Positions 1 to 5,556 of a stretch of DNA of 5,556 bases are shown here, piece after piece. The stretch is from an uncultured Lachnospiraceae bacterium (GTDB lineage Bacteria; Bacillota; Clostridia; Lachnospirales; Lachnospiraceae), in NCBI GenBank assembly GCA_946630645.1, contig CAMOZD010000096.1:1-5556 (forward strand), given 5' to 3'. The notes under the pieces were generated by a model. That model saw nothing but the letters and a program-made list of their open reading frames with translations. It had not been told where the DNA came from and made no database searches. Made by a program: the position numbers and the translations under genes. How positions within the stretch are numbered: position 1 is the stretch's first letter; every line of letters begins with the position of its first letter.

Positions 1-758
1 GTCAGAATCCCCTTGCCCATCTTGCCGGGCAGCGGGAATGCTGTCGCATTGAAATAATCGCCAAGTTCGTGATCCATAAGAAGATACTCACCGCGGCGGG
101 CGATGATCTTCATCTTCTTCTCACTGACAAAATTGTGCATCTTGTCTGCGTAAACACCGGCAGCGTTGACAACAATCTTTGTCTCAAAATTGCCTTTGTC
201 TGTCTCAATGACATAGTGGTCGTCTTTCTTTACGATGTTGGTTACTTCTGTCTCCAGCTTGAACTCGCATCCGTTGACAGCTGCATTCTCTGCGAATGCC
301 ACACACATGTTGAAGGGATCCACCAGTCCGCCTGTGGGAACATAGAGTGCTGCCACTGCGTTCGGTGTCAGGTTCTTCTCCATGGAAAGGAGTTCTTCCT
401 TCTCTACGATGCGGACACCGGGTACGCCATTGTCAATACCCTGCTGAAGAAGGACATCCAGTTTGCCTCTCTCCTCAGGAACTGTGCAGACGATCAGGGA
501 TCCGTTATTCTTAACAGGGAAATCCAGCTCTTCTGCAAGCTCATAGATTAACTCGTTACCGCGCACGTTCATCTTAGCCATCATAGTTCCAGGCTTACAA
601 TCGTAACCACCGTGAACGATGGCACTGTTTGCCTTAGAAGTTCCTGAACAAACGTCATCGTACTTGTCAATTACACACATGTTTACCTGATACTTAGACA
701 GTGCTCTAGCGGTACACGCACCAGTTACACCAGCGCCAATTACAATAATGTCATACAT
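1..758 (-). CDS. GlpA-type FAD-dependent oxidoreductase (DAO family), C-terminus cut by window edge
   Basis: The frame is open from an ATG at 758 to the window edge, giving the N-terminal 252 residues. Family members are usually about 480-500 aa, so roughly half is missing. It begins MYDIIVIGAG and shows a Rossmann FAD-binding GxGxxG (G8-A-G10-V-T-G13) and an acidic residue closing the second strand (VID31). The block TSKANSAIVHGGYD (40-53), PTGGLVDP (141-148) and VNAAGVYAD (197-205) are typical of DAO-fold enzymes related to anaerobic glycerol-3-phosphate dehydrogenase GlpA. In that family FAD oxidises sn-glycerol-3-phosphate to dihydroxyacetone phosphate. Clostridial homologues often neighbour a second flavoprotein and a DUF1667 protein, but any such partners lie outside the window. 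L-2-hydroxyglutarate-oxidase-like activity is an alternative, since the substrate cannot be read from this half. The start is set by GGAGGT at 769-774, 10 nt upstream. The ATG at 768 hits a stop after five codons. Confidence 0.85.
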   Translation of the reverse strand, partial: MYDIIVIGAGVTGACTARALSKYQVNMCVIDKYDDVCSGTSKANSAIVHGGYDCKPGTMMAKMNVRGNELIYELAEELDFPVKNNGSLIVCTVPEERGKLDVLLQQGIDNGVPGVRIVEKEELLSMEKNLTPNAVAALYVPTGGLVDPFNMCVAFAENAAVNGCEFKLETEVTNIVKKDDHYVIETDKGNFETKIVVNAAGVYADKMHNFVSEKKMKIIARRGEYLLMDHELGDYFNATAFPLPGKMGKGIL

Positions 759-790
759 ACCTTTTCATACCTCCATCAATATAGTCACAC

Positions 791-806
791 ATAACTGTAC
801 TGTTAT
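791..806. promoter_or_regulatory. Candidate operator: 16-bp near-palindrome at the transcription start
   Basis: ATAACTGTACTGTTAT is self-complementary except for one pair: the arms ATAAC/GTTAT and the centre GTAC match, and the T's at 796 and 801 do not. It overlaps the last two bases of the -10 box and the predicted start near 798, a position where a bound dimer would block transcription. No regulator family is recognised from the sequence. A chance AT-rich palindrome is possible. Confidence 0.35.
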
Positions 807-833
807 TTTAACTCTTTTTATCAATAATGTAAA
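805..833 (-). promoter_or_regulatory. Sigma-A-type promoter for the FAD-oxidoreductase gene
   Basis: On the minus strand there is a -35 box TTTACA (833-828), a 17-nt spacer and a -10 box TAAAAT (810-805). Each hexamer differs from the consensus at one position and the spacing is ideal. The predicted start point is near 798, giving a leader of about 40 nt before the ATG at 758. The promoter sits in the 89-nt gap after the downstream licD-like gene, so the oxidoreductase is probably its own transcription unit even though no terminator separates the two. Confidence 0.75.
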
Positions 834-847
834 TTGTGCATTTTCCA

Positions 848-2224
848 TTATCTGTTTAACATAATCTGCTTAAGATAGTCTTCCACACTCTCTTTACGGT
901 AATGGTCGGGAACCAGCTCATAAACCTTATCGGCAAAGTCCTTCCTGCCGTCAGCCTCCCAGACCATAGATGCTATGGAAAAAAGCTCTTCATCGATATA
1001 AAAACCTATCTTTTCAGAATAAAAATAGTCTGTCCTCTCCAGATAATCTTCAAGGAGTTCCTTAAGGACCGGGATATCTTTGGTCTCGGCTGCCTTCCTG
1101 ATCTCATCCATACGGTCACGGATCATCATCCAGACATCGATCCGGTCAACAGAGCTTCTGACTTCAATGAAATCATGTTTGGCTCTCTTCTCAAGGGGCT
1201 GGTGAATCTCCCTGCTCCACTGGGTATAATCCCTCCTGTCCAGGGCAATCTCATGGAGGACCTGACTGTCTTCTCCCAGAAAGTCCAGGTAGTCCTCGTA
1301 GGGGCAGTCCATATCACAGATCAGCCGCAGCCTCATGGTGTCGGAGTAATACCTTTCCGTGGACCTGGTCCTCCAGCTGGCCCCGTACATTTTCTTCATA
1401 TAGCCTTCATAATCACCGGCTATGTGATAAGTGTGGCCTTCAAATTCCACTGTGCCCGGCTTTTTAAAGAGGCTGGGGGAAAAGGCAAACCGGTGGCCGG
1501 GGCGGGTCACATAGATCTGCTCCTTGCCTCCCTTCTTTGCCAGTTCTATATTTTTGCGAAGTACCCAGCGGGCGGTCTTTTTCTTGCCTGTGAACAGGCA
1601 GCGGAGCCATCCCTTACGAAGGCCTCCCGCATACTGGGTAAGTTCCTTGATATCGGGTTCATCATATTCCCGGATTGCCGCCTCAACGCCGTTTTTGCGG
1701 ACAAATTCATACATTTTCTTGAGGTCGGAGGCCGAGTATTTGGGCTTTCTGCCTGTGTTATTCAGATACTGGATATAGCGCTCAGCGCTGATGTTGGCAT
1801 CATCTGCCCTGGCAGGCCGGGTCACATAAATGGTGACTGCCACACCGGGTTTCGTATAATAATCGCCGACAGTGCCATCGATCAACAGGCTCTTCTTATC
1901 TACAAAACGGAAGATCATCTGTCTCAGTTCCTCATTGTCTTCCCAGGATTCCATGGCCCTGCTGTCAGACAGGTTCTCCTCCACATACTTCCGCAGCTCT
2001 ACCACGTCCTGCAGAGGCATGAGAATCTCAAAATTATATTCGGTGCCCTGGAAATGGCCAAAACTTGTGGCCATCCCCGCTGTCTTTCCAAACAAAATAT
2101 AGTGGAGTCCCTTTTCCCGGCAGATAGAGTGAATATCATCCATCAGTTCAAGAAGTCTGACCTGAACCTCTGTAGGTTCCCTCTTCTCATCATTTACCAG
2201 TCTGTCACATGTCTGATCCATCAT
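848..2224 (-). CDS. LicD-family protein with degenerate catalytic motif (predicted pseudo-enzyme)
   Basis: The 458-aa product is a diverged LicD-family protein, homologous to the gene just upstream. Residues 27-67 align without gaps to residues 11-51 of that protein (LMDDIHSICREKG against LLGEIDDICVRND, for example). Where the upstream protein has DDDAD, this one has EYNFE (62-66). The third carboxylate, D in IDVFY, is replaced by T131 in VTIYV. The LicD C-terminal block is kept as FEGHTYHIAG...YMKKMYG (261-281). A helical segment at 369-401 also matches residues 325-358 of the partner, and the rest of the C-terminus is helical and charged. No signal peptide or membrane segment is seen. The family transfers phosphocholine or similar phospho-substituents to surface glycans, but this copy probably lacks that chemistry and may be an accessory subunit. 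The start is taken at 2224 (or the adjacent ATG at 2221) because of GGAGGT at 2230-2235. An extension to 2275 would have no such site and would overlap further into the upstream gene. The ORF is intact, which argues against decay. Confidence 0.82.
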   Translation of the reverse strand: MMDQTCDRLVNDEKREPTEVQVRLLELMDDIHSICREKGLHYILFGKTAGMATSFGHFQGTEYNFEILMPLQDVVELRKYVEENLSDSRAMESWEDNEELRQMIFRFVDKKSLLIDGTVGDYYTKPGVAVTIYVTRPARADDANISAERYIQYLNNTGRKPKYSASDLKKMYEFVRKNGVEAAIREYDEPDIKELTQYAGGLRKGWLRCLFTGKKKTARWVLRKNIELAKKGGKEQIYVTRPGHRFAFSPSLFKKPGTVEFEGHTYHIAGDYEGYMKKMYGASWRTRSTERYYSDTMRLRLICDMDCPYEDYLDFLGEDSQVLHEIALDRRDYTQWSREIHQPLEKRAKHDFIEVRSSVDRIDVWMMIRDRMDEIRKAAETKDIPVLKELLEDYLERTDYFYSEKIGFYIDEELFSIASMVWEADGRKDFADKVYELVPDHYRKESVEDYLKQIMLNR

Positions 2225-3893
2225 GGTCCACCTCCAGTCTTCCACTTGCCTTGATCTCATGCTGCAGCATGCCATTGAGCGAGCTGTCCATTATTCTCCG
2301 GTAATAAACCAGGGCCTTATCCTTTTGTCCCAGCTTCCAATAAAGGTCAGCGATAATCTTGAGACAAAAGTCTTCATTCTTACCGGTGAAGTCCCCTTCT
2401 GTAAGCGGATCCTTCCCTTCTTCCTCAAACCCATCTCCCATGCCTTTCCAGTAAAGGCTGAGAGCCTGGCTGCAAAGCCGGCTGCATTCCTCCTGGTCTT
2501 CTGCCTTCTGGGCTAAAAGGGCCAGCTTGTATAAAAGCAGGTCCCTGCTGTGGGGATAGACTGCCAGTCCTTTTTCTGCCAGATCCAGGGCTTCGTCCGG
2601 ATTTCCGTAGACCATCTGGGCCTTGACCTTACGGACGGCCTGCACCAGCTGCCAGATCTCCTCCATCTTTGGAGACAGGGCTATATTATTCTCTCTCCAG
2701 AGACGGACGAACTTATTGATGCTGTTCATGTCCCCCCGGTTATAGGCCAGGTTAAAGAGGGCTGCATACTCCAGGTCATCGCCCAGGTCCATGGCTGTCT
2801 TCCAGGACCTTACGGTAGGATTCAGGGCGATCTTATAATAATCGTCAAAAAGATCATCAAGAATCTGCAGCTTACCAGGGTCTGCAGGATCAAGACAGGC
2901 CTCTATGTCGATCTTGTCCCTGGCGATCTTCTTCTTAATCTTCATCAGTTCATATTTGCCATAGTAGGTAAAAAACTTTTTGTTCCAGTTGGTGTACATA
3001 TAACCGCTGTCCACGTCTGCCCGCTTGAAGGCCAGTCTTCTTTCCAGCAGCTTATCCTTATCGATAAAACGCATGTAATCACCGACATAGACATCTGCTC
3101 CCAGACCTGAGTGAGACATCTTGCTGTGGCCCTTCTTATGGTCGGGAATGATATTCCAGGTATCTCCATAGTATTCACACAGCAGTTCTACATAACCGCC
3201 GGGAATGGGGAACTTCCGTCCTTCAAAATCAGCCATGTAAACTGTGTCATAGCTTTTCTTGGGTACCAGGGAAGTAGGCCCGTACATTCTGGCTGAACTG
3301 CAGATGTAGGTGTCACAATCATCATAATGCTTGTGGAAAATGTTGGCCTCAATCTCCTTCAGAGTCTGCTCCCTGCCCACCTCTTTTTCCCGGGCCAGAA
3401 AGCCCTGGTAGATCTTGTAGATACTCTCCGTCTTGAGACGGAAATGGCGGTAGCTGGCATTGGAATACTCATCATAGGCAAAATAATAATCGATAGCCTG
3501 CTGTTTTTTTACCGGGTCCCCCGGCAGCTCCAGCAGATAAAATACATCGATACACTGGCCGCAGATAGGCTTCCAGAATTCCGATCTTTCTCCCACTCTG
3601 GCTGTAGTCACATCATTGTACCTGCCAAAGACCGTGGGGAACTCCCGGTCCAGCCGCACATCATTGTAGACCCGGCTGGAAGGATCCAGTTCTCTCTTGC
3701 AGGCCTCCACCCACTTGTAGTAATTCTCTTCTGTCAGGGTGATGTCCGCATCGTCATCCCAGGGTATAAAACCATCGTGGCGGATAGCCCCCAGCATGGT
3801 TCCAAAATCAACAAAATACTCGATATCATTTCTGACACATATGTCATCAATCTCTCCCAGCAAATTCAGGAGATGCTCCTGTGTTGGTGTCAT
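2205..3893 (-). CDS. LicD-family nucleotidyltransferase-fold phosphotransferase with C-terminal TPR-like extension
   Basis: The 562-aa product carries an intact LicD signature. FGTMLGAIRH (30-39) is followed by GFIPWDDDADI (41-51), with D48 and D50 as the expected metal-binding pair, and IDVFYLLELPGD (115-126) supplies the third Asp. FEGRKFPIPGGY (223-234) and YYGD (241-244) form the usual C-terminal LicD block. Known LicD proteins transfer phosphocholine from CDP-choline to teichoic acid or lipopolysaccharide; the substrate here cannot be told. Residues ~320-360 are shared with the next gene. From about 370 to 545 the protein is helical with TPR-like pairs, such as GNPDEALDLAEKGLAVYP (430-447) and LYWKLGQKDKALVYYRRI (517-534). 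This makes it about twice the length of a plain LicD domain. There is no signal peptide, so it should be cytoplasmic. The ATG at 3893 is chosen because AAAGGA lies 9 nt upstream and MTPTQEHLLNLL is the normal LicD beginning. A GTG at 3983 would add 30 Cys-rich residues that overlap a leader hairpin. Confidence 0.88.
   Translation of the reverse strand: MTPTQEHLLNLLGEIDDICVRNDIEYFVDFGTMLGAIRHDGFIPWDDDADITLTEENYYKWVEACKRELDPSSRVYNDVRLDREFPTVFGRYNDVTTARVGERSEFWKPICGQCIDVFYLLELPGDPVKKQQAIDYYFAYDEYSNASYRHFRLKTESIYKIYQGFLAREKEVGREQTLKEIEANIFHKHYDDCDTYICSSARMYGPTSLVPKKSYDTVYMADFEGRKFPIPGGYVELLCEYYGDTWNIIPDHKKGHSKMSHSGLGADVYVGDYMRFIDKDKLLERRLAFKRADVDSGYMYTNWNKKFFTYYGKYELMKIKKKIARDKIDIEACLDPADPGKLQILDDLFDDYYKIALNPTVRSWKTAMDLGDDLEYAALFNLAYNRGDMNSINKFVRLWRENNIALSPKMEEIWQLVQAVRKVKAQMVYGNPDEALDLAEKGLAVYPHSRDLLLYKLALLAQKAEDQEECSRLCSQALSLYWKGMGDGFEEEGKDPLTEGDFTGKNEDFCLKIIADLYWKLGQKDKALVYYRRIMDSSLNGMLQHEIKASGRLEVDHDGSDM
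2230..2235 (-). promoter_or_regulatory. Ribosome binding site fixing the start of the second licD-like gene
   Basis: GGAGGT on the minus strand lies 5 nt before the ATG at 2224 and 8 nt before the in-frame ATG at 2221. It sits inside the 3' end of the upstream licD gene, whose TGA is at 2205-2207. The two genes therefore overlap by 20 nt and are probably translationally coupled. Confidence 0.8.
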
Positions 3894-3902
3894 AATTTCA
3901 AT

Positions 3903-3908
3903 TCCTTT
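3903..3908 (-). promoter_or_regulatory. Ribosome binding site fixing the start of the first licD gene
   Basis: AAAGGA lies 9 nt upstream of the ATG at 3893 and supports that start over the in-frame GTG at 3983. A perfect palindrome, ACAGT-C-ACTGT (3915-3925), sits just upstream and could form a small hairpin or a protein site near the initiation region. No function is assigned to it. Confidence 0.65.
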
Positions 3909-3935
3909 CCATAAACAGTCACTGTGAAAACAGCA

Positions 3936-3981
3936 AAGAAAGACTGGTAGGCAGCTTTCTTCCAACCGCATACTACCAGCC
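3936..3981 (-). terminator. Leader hairpin with U-rich tail, candidate attenuator upstream of licD
   Basis: In the minus-strand transcript, GGCUGGUAG (3981-3973) pairs over 9 bp with CUACCAGUC (3950-3942), with one G-U. Inside, GCGGUU (3969-3964) pairs with AGCUGC (3956-3951) around a GGAAGAA loop, leaving a UAU bulge. The stem is followed at once by UUUCUUUGCUGUUUU. A competing stem is possible between AAGAAAG (3961-3955) and CUUUCUU (3942-3936), which would break the first one. The geometry suits a conditional terminator, but the U-run is interrupted and no ligand domain is recognised. Confidence 0.45.
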
Positions 3982-4081
3982 ACTATGTTCTTAAGAGCAC
4001 CGGAACCAGGCCCGGATCAGCTATCCTGTCCATAATCCGCCTGCCGGGTCACGGCTGCTGTAATGACATACTTTCTTTTGT

Positions 4082-4090
4082 AGTATATCA
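4082..4090 (-). promoter_or_regulatory. Extended -10 promoter candidate for the licD pair
   Basis: The minus strand reads TGATATACT: a TGn extension plus TATACT, one mismatch from the consensus -10. No good -35 lies 16-18 nt upstream, which extended -10 promoters can tolerate. A start near 4075 would give a leader of about 180 nt to the ATG at 3893. The -10 lies within one copy of the 14-bp direct repeat, which suggests regulation. Confidence 0.45.
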
Positions 4091-4120
4091 CATATTCATA
4101 GATATGGTATATCCCATATT
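4083..4120. repeat. Near-perfect 14-bp direct repeat, 24-bp period, overlapping the licD promoter
   Basis: GTATATCACATATT (4083-4096) and GTATATCCCATATT (4107-4120) match at 13 of 14 positions. The 24-bp period is a little over two helical turns. The second copy is also part of an inverted repeat, ATATGG (4102-4107) and CCATAT (4114-4119), around a 6-bp centre. The first copy contains the predicted -10. The arrangement looks like paired regulator sites, or a duplicated promoter core; AT-rich chance similarity is the alternative. Confidence 0.5.
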
Positions 4121-4188
4121 GATGTTTTAAGTATCAGTCTTTTCAGTATGGTTTGCCGGGTCTGTGAACTCTGACGGAATTTATCCGG

Positions 4189-4241
4189 TATCAGGACCGG
4201 AGGTTTTGGCCCGTAAGGGAAAATGAGGTGAGATCCTGATA
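4189..4241. repeat. Inverted repeat with nested stem and GTAA loop
   Basis: TATCAGGA (4189-4196) is perfectly complementary to TCCTGATA (4234-4241). Nested inside are TTTT (4204-4207) with AAAA (4220-4223), and CCC (4210-4212) with GGG (4217-4219) closing a GTAA loop. Read on the plus strand the loop is a GNRA tetraloop, which favours that strand if the element is RNA. It lies just beyond the secY terminator, is not followed by a T-run on either strand, and so is not an obvious terminator. Its role is unknown. Confidence 0.5.
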
Positions 4242-4247
4242 TGGAAC

Positions 4248-4299
4248 AAAAAACCGGTCCCCTGCCGTCAGCATGACCAGCTGACCCAGAAAGACCGGT
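4248..4299 (-). terminator. Intrinsic terminator of the secY transcript
   Basis: In the minus-strand transcript ACCGGUC (4299-4293) pairs with GACCGGU (4259-4253). A nested stem GUCAGC (4285-4280) with GCUGAC (4272-4267) closes a 7-nt loop. The outer stem runs directly into a U-tract (4253-4248). It starts 18 nt after the secY stop (TAG, 4318-4320), so secY is the last gene of its operon here. The plus strand has no T-run beyond the hairpin, so it works in one direction only. Confidence 0.82.
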
Positions 4300-4317
4300 A
4301 TTAATTATGCCTGTATT

Positions 4318-5556
4318 CTATTCAGTTAAAAAACCGGAATAATGCCTTACCAGCATCTGCGATTCAATCTGTTTGAGTGTCTCAAGGATAACTCCGGCAA
4401 CAATGATGATGGATGTTCCACCAAAGGATACGTTTGCTCCGAAAACACCATTGAAGAAGATCGGGATCACTGCGATAATACAGAGACCGACTGCTCCAAT
4501 AAAGATAATGTAGCCAAGGATTGAACTCAGATAATCCGTAGTGGGCTTGCCGGGACGGATACCCGGGATAAAGCCACCCTGCTTTTTCATATTGTTCGCA
4601 ATCTCCAGAGGATTAAATGTAATCGAAGTATAGAAATAAGCAAACAATACAACAAGTACAAGGTATACAACCAATCCGATGGAGTAGGACCAGTTGTCCG
4701 GATTACACCAGTTCGACTGATTAATAGCATTAAAGAAAAATCCTGCCGCGCCTCCGGGATTTGCTCCGATCAGATTCTTAATCACCAGTGGGAACTGGAG
4801 TAAGGATGATGCAAAGATTACCGGGATAACACTTGCAGTATTTACTTTAATGGGCAAGGTAGAGGCCTGGGCCCCACCAAACTGCTGTCTGCCCTGGATC
4901 TTTCTGGAATACTGTACCGGAATCCTGCGCTCTGCATCATTGAGCAGGATAGTAAGCAGGATGGTTCCGATGATTACAAAAAGAATGATGGCTGTCGCAA
5001 TTACGATTGTTCCAATCTGCTGACCGAAAATAAATTTCTGGGCAAGATTATAAAGGTCACCGGGCATACGGGATACGATGTTGACAAGAAGGATAATGGA
5101 AATACCATTTCCGATACCCTTATCTGTAATCTGTTCTCCCAGCCACATAACAAATATAGATCCTGCTGTCAGACAGGCAATCATCTCTATTACTGTCAGG
5201 GCATTGTAATTAGTGATCAGGCCCTGACGGCCGAATCCGATGGCCAGACCGGCACTCTCAAGAAGGGATAAGCCCAGGGTAAGAAGCCTGGTGAGCTTCT
5301 CAACCTTTTTACGTCCATCCTCACCATCCCTGTACATCTCCTCCAGAGCAGGAATCGCTATGGTAAGGAGCTGGATGATAATGGAGGATGTGATGTAGGG
5401 GGTTACATTGAGAGCAAAGAGTGACATGGATTCAAAGGATCCGCCTGTAAATGAGTTAAGCAGATTGAATGAATCACCCAGTAAGCTGTCTAAATACTTA
5501 CTGATCTGGGCACTGTCAATTCCCGGAATCGGGAGCTGACAGCCCAGTCGTGTAAT
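4318..5556 (-). CDS. secY: SecY, protein translocase channel subunit (N-terminus beyond window edge)
   Basis: SecY is the membrane channel of the Sec translocon, working with SecE, SecG and SecA. The frame stays open to position 5556, giving 412 visible residues; about 25-30 N-terminal residues are missing by comparison with bacterial SecY. Hallmarks, numbered by visible residue, include QLPIPGID (7-14), the plug-region segment NLLNSFTGG (31-39), TPYITSSIIIQLL (52-64) and WLGEQITDKGIGNGISI (138-154). RRIPVQYSRK (211-220) and GGFIPGIRPGKPT (327-339) follow; R334 matches the key Arg of the C5 cytoplasmic loop (R357 in E. coli). The protein ends ETLKQIESQMLVRHYSGFL plus two residues, a normal C-terminus. 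Multiple hydrophobic segments are seen throughout. The internal ATG at 5427 is not the start. Upstream ribosomal genes such as rplO are expected beyond the edge; downstream, adk and map are absent. Confidence 0.97.
   Translation of the reverse strand: MTRLGCQLPIPGIDSAQISKYLDSLLGDSFNLLNSFTGGSFESMSLFALNVTPYITSSIIIQLLTIAIPALEEMYRDGEDGRKKVEKLTRLLTLGLSLLESAGLAIGFGRQGLITNYNALTVIEMIACLTAGSIFVMWLGEQITDKGIGNGISIILLVNIVSRMPGDLYNLAQKFIFGQQIGTIVIATAIILFVIIGTILLTILLNDAERRIPVQYSRKIQGRQQFGGAQASTLPIKVNTASVIPVIFASSLLQFPLVIKNLIGANPGGAAGFFFNAINQSNWCNPDNWSYSIGLVVYLVLVVLFAYFYTSITFNPLEIANNMKKQGGFIPGIRPGKPTTDYLSSILGYIIFIGAVGLCIIAVIPIFFNGVFGANVSFGGTSIIIVAGVILETLKQIESQMLVRHYSGFLTE

Larger units (their letters stand above)
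3894..4317. other. 424-nt non-coding region between secY and the licD pair
   Basis: No convincing protein gene is present. Reading along the minus strand after the secY stop, it contains the secY terminator (4248-4299), an inverted-repeat element (4189-4241) and a repeat/promoter block (4082-4120). About 180 nt of probable licD leader follows, with a hairpin at 3942-3981. A 16-codon ATG ORF (4033-3983) is the longest plausible small ORF in the leader and has only a poor ribosome site. No known riboswitch core, T-box sequence, tRNA or IS end was recognised. Confidence 0.7.

Noticed and set aside
69..551. A 160-codon plus-strand frame near the left edge.
   Set aside because: It is the shadow of the FAD-oxidoreductase, whose minus-strand frame runs open to the edge with clear FAD-binding motifs.
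825..852. AT-rich hairpin (ATAATG/CATTAT with inner AAAT/ATTT) around the licD stop codon, considered as a terminator.
   Set aside because: The stem is weak, there is no U-run after it, and it overlaps the -35 box of the next promoter.
902..2254. A 450-codon open frame on the plus strand, antisense to nearly the whole second licD-like gene.
   Set aside because: The product shows no recognisable family. The minus-strand frame has clear LicD homology, a strong ribosome site and operon context. Long antisense frames arise easily opposite such genes.
2550..3914. Plus-strand open frames of 186 and 195 codons opposite the first licD gene (2550-3110 and 3327-3914).
   Set aside because: They have no family resemblance and lie opposite a strongly supported coding frame.
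3894..3983. N-terminal extension of the first licD gene to a GTG at 3983.
   Set aside because: The added 30 residues are Cys-rich and unlike LicD beginnings, they overlap the leader hairpin, and the ATG at 3893 has its own ribosome site.
4242..4275. Short plus-strand ATG ORF (MEQKTGPLPSA) starting near 4241 behind GAGGTGAG.
   Set aside because: Only 11 codons, running through the secY terminator; no supporting context.
3894..4317. Riboswitch, T-box, CRISPR, tRNA or insertion-sequence end in the long intergenic region.
   Set aside because: None of the conserved cores, repeat-spacer patterns, cloverleaf arms or terminal repeats with target duplications could be found by eye.

Overview
The window reads as chromosomal DNA of a low-to-mid GC Gram-positive anaerobe, most likely a Clostridia/Lachnospiraceae member. 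This rests on the style of the SecY and FAD-oxidoreductase sequences, the strong GGAGG ribosome binding sites and the sigma-A-type promoter; no rRNA or other marker confirms it. All four protein genes lie on the minus strand, so transcription runs from high to low coordinates. Both edge genes are cut by the window.

Right part (about 4248-5556): the C-terminal ~412 residues of SecY, the protein-translocation channel, closed by a good intrinsic terminator at 4248-4299. No adk or map gene follows secY, although those genes usually do in Firmicutes spc operons.

Middle (3894-4247): a leader/intergenic region with unusual structure. It holds a 53-nt inverted-repeat element (4189-4241), a near-perfect 14-bp direct repeat with 24-bp period that overlaps an extended -10 promoter (4082-4120), and a long hairpin followed by a U-rich run (3942-3981). 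That hairpin competes with a second possible pairing, which resembles an attenuator.

Centre (848-3893): two LicD-family genes overlapping by 20 nt. The upstream one (562 aa) has an intact LicD nucleotidyltransferase/phosphotransferase signature and a helical, TPR-like C-terminal extension. The downstream one (458 aa) aligns with it without gaps through the active-site region, but the three expected metal-binding carboxylates are changed (D to N, D to E, D to T). The pair therefore looks like an active transferase with a co-translated pseudo-enzyme partner, presumably acting on a cell-surface glycopolymer.

Left part (1-833): a consensus-like promoter with a near-palindrome over the predicted start point drives a GlpA-type FAD-dependent oxidoreductase, of which the N-terminal 252 residues are present. 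No link in function between the three units is evident. The most interesting material is the LicD pair and its leader.
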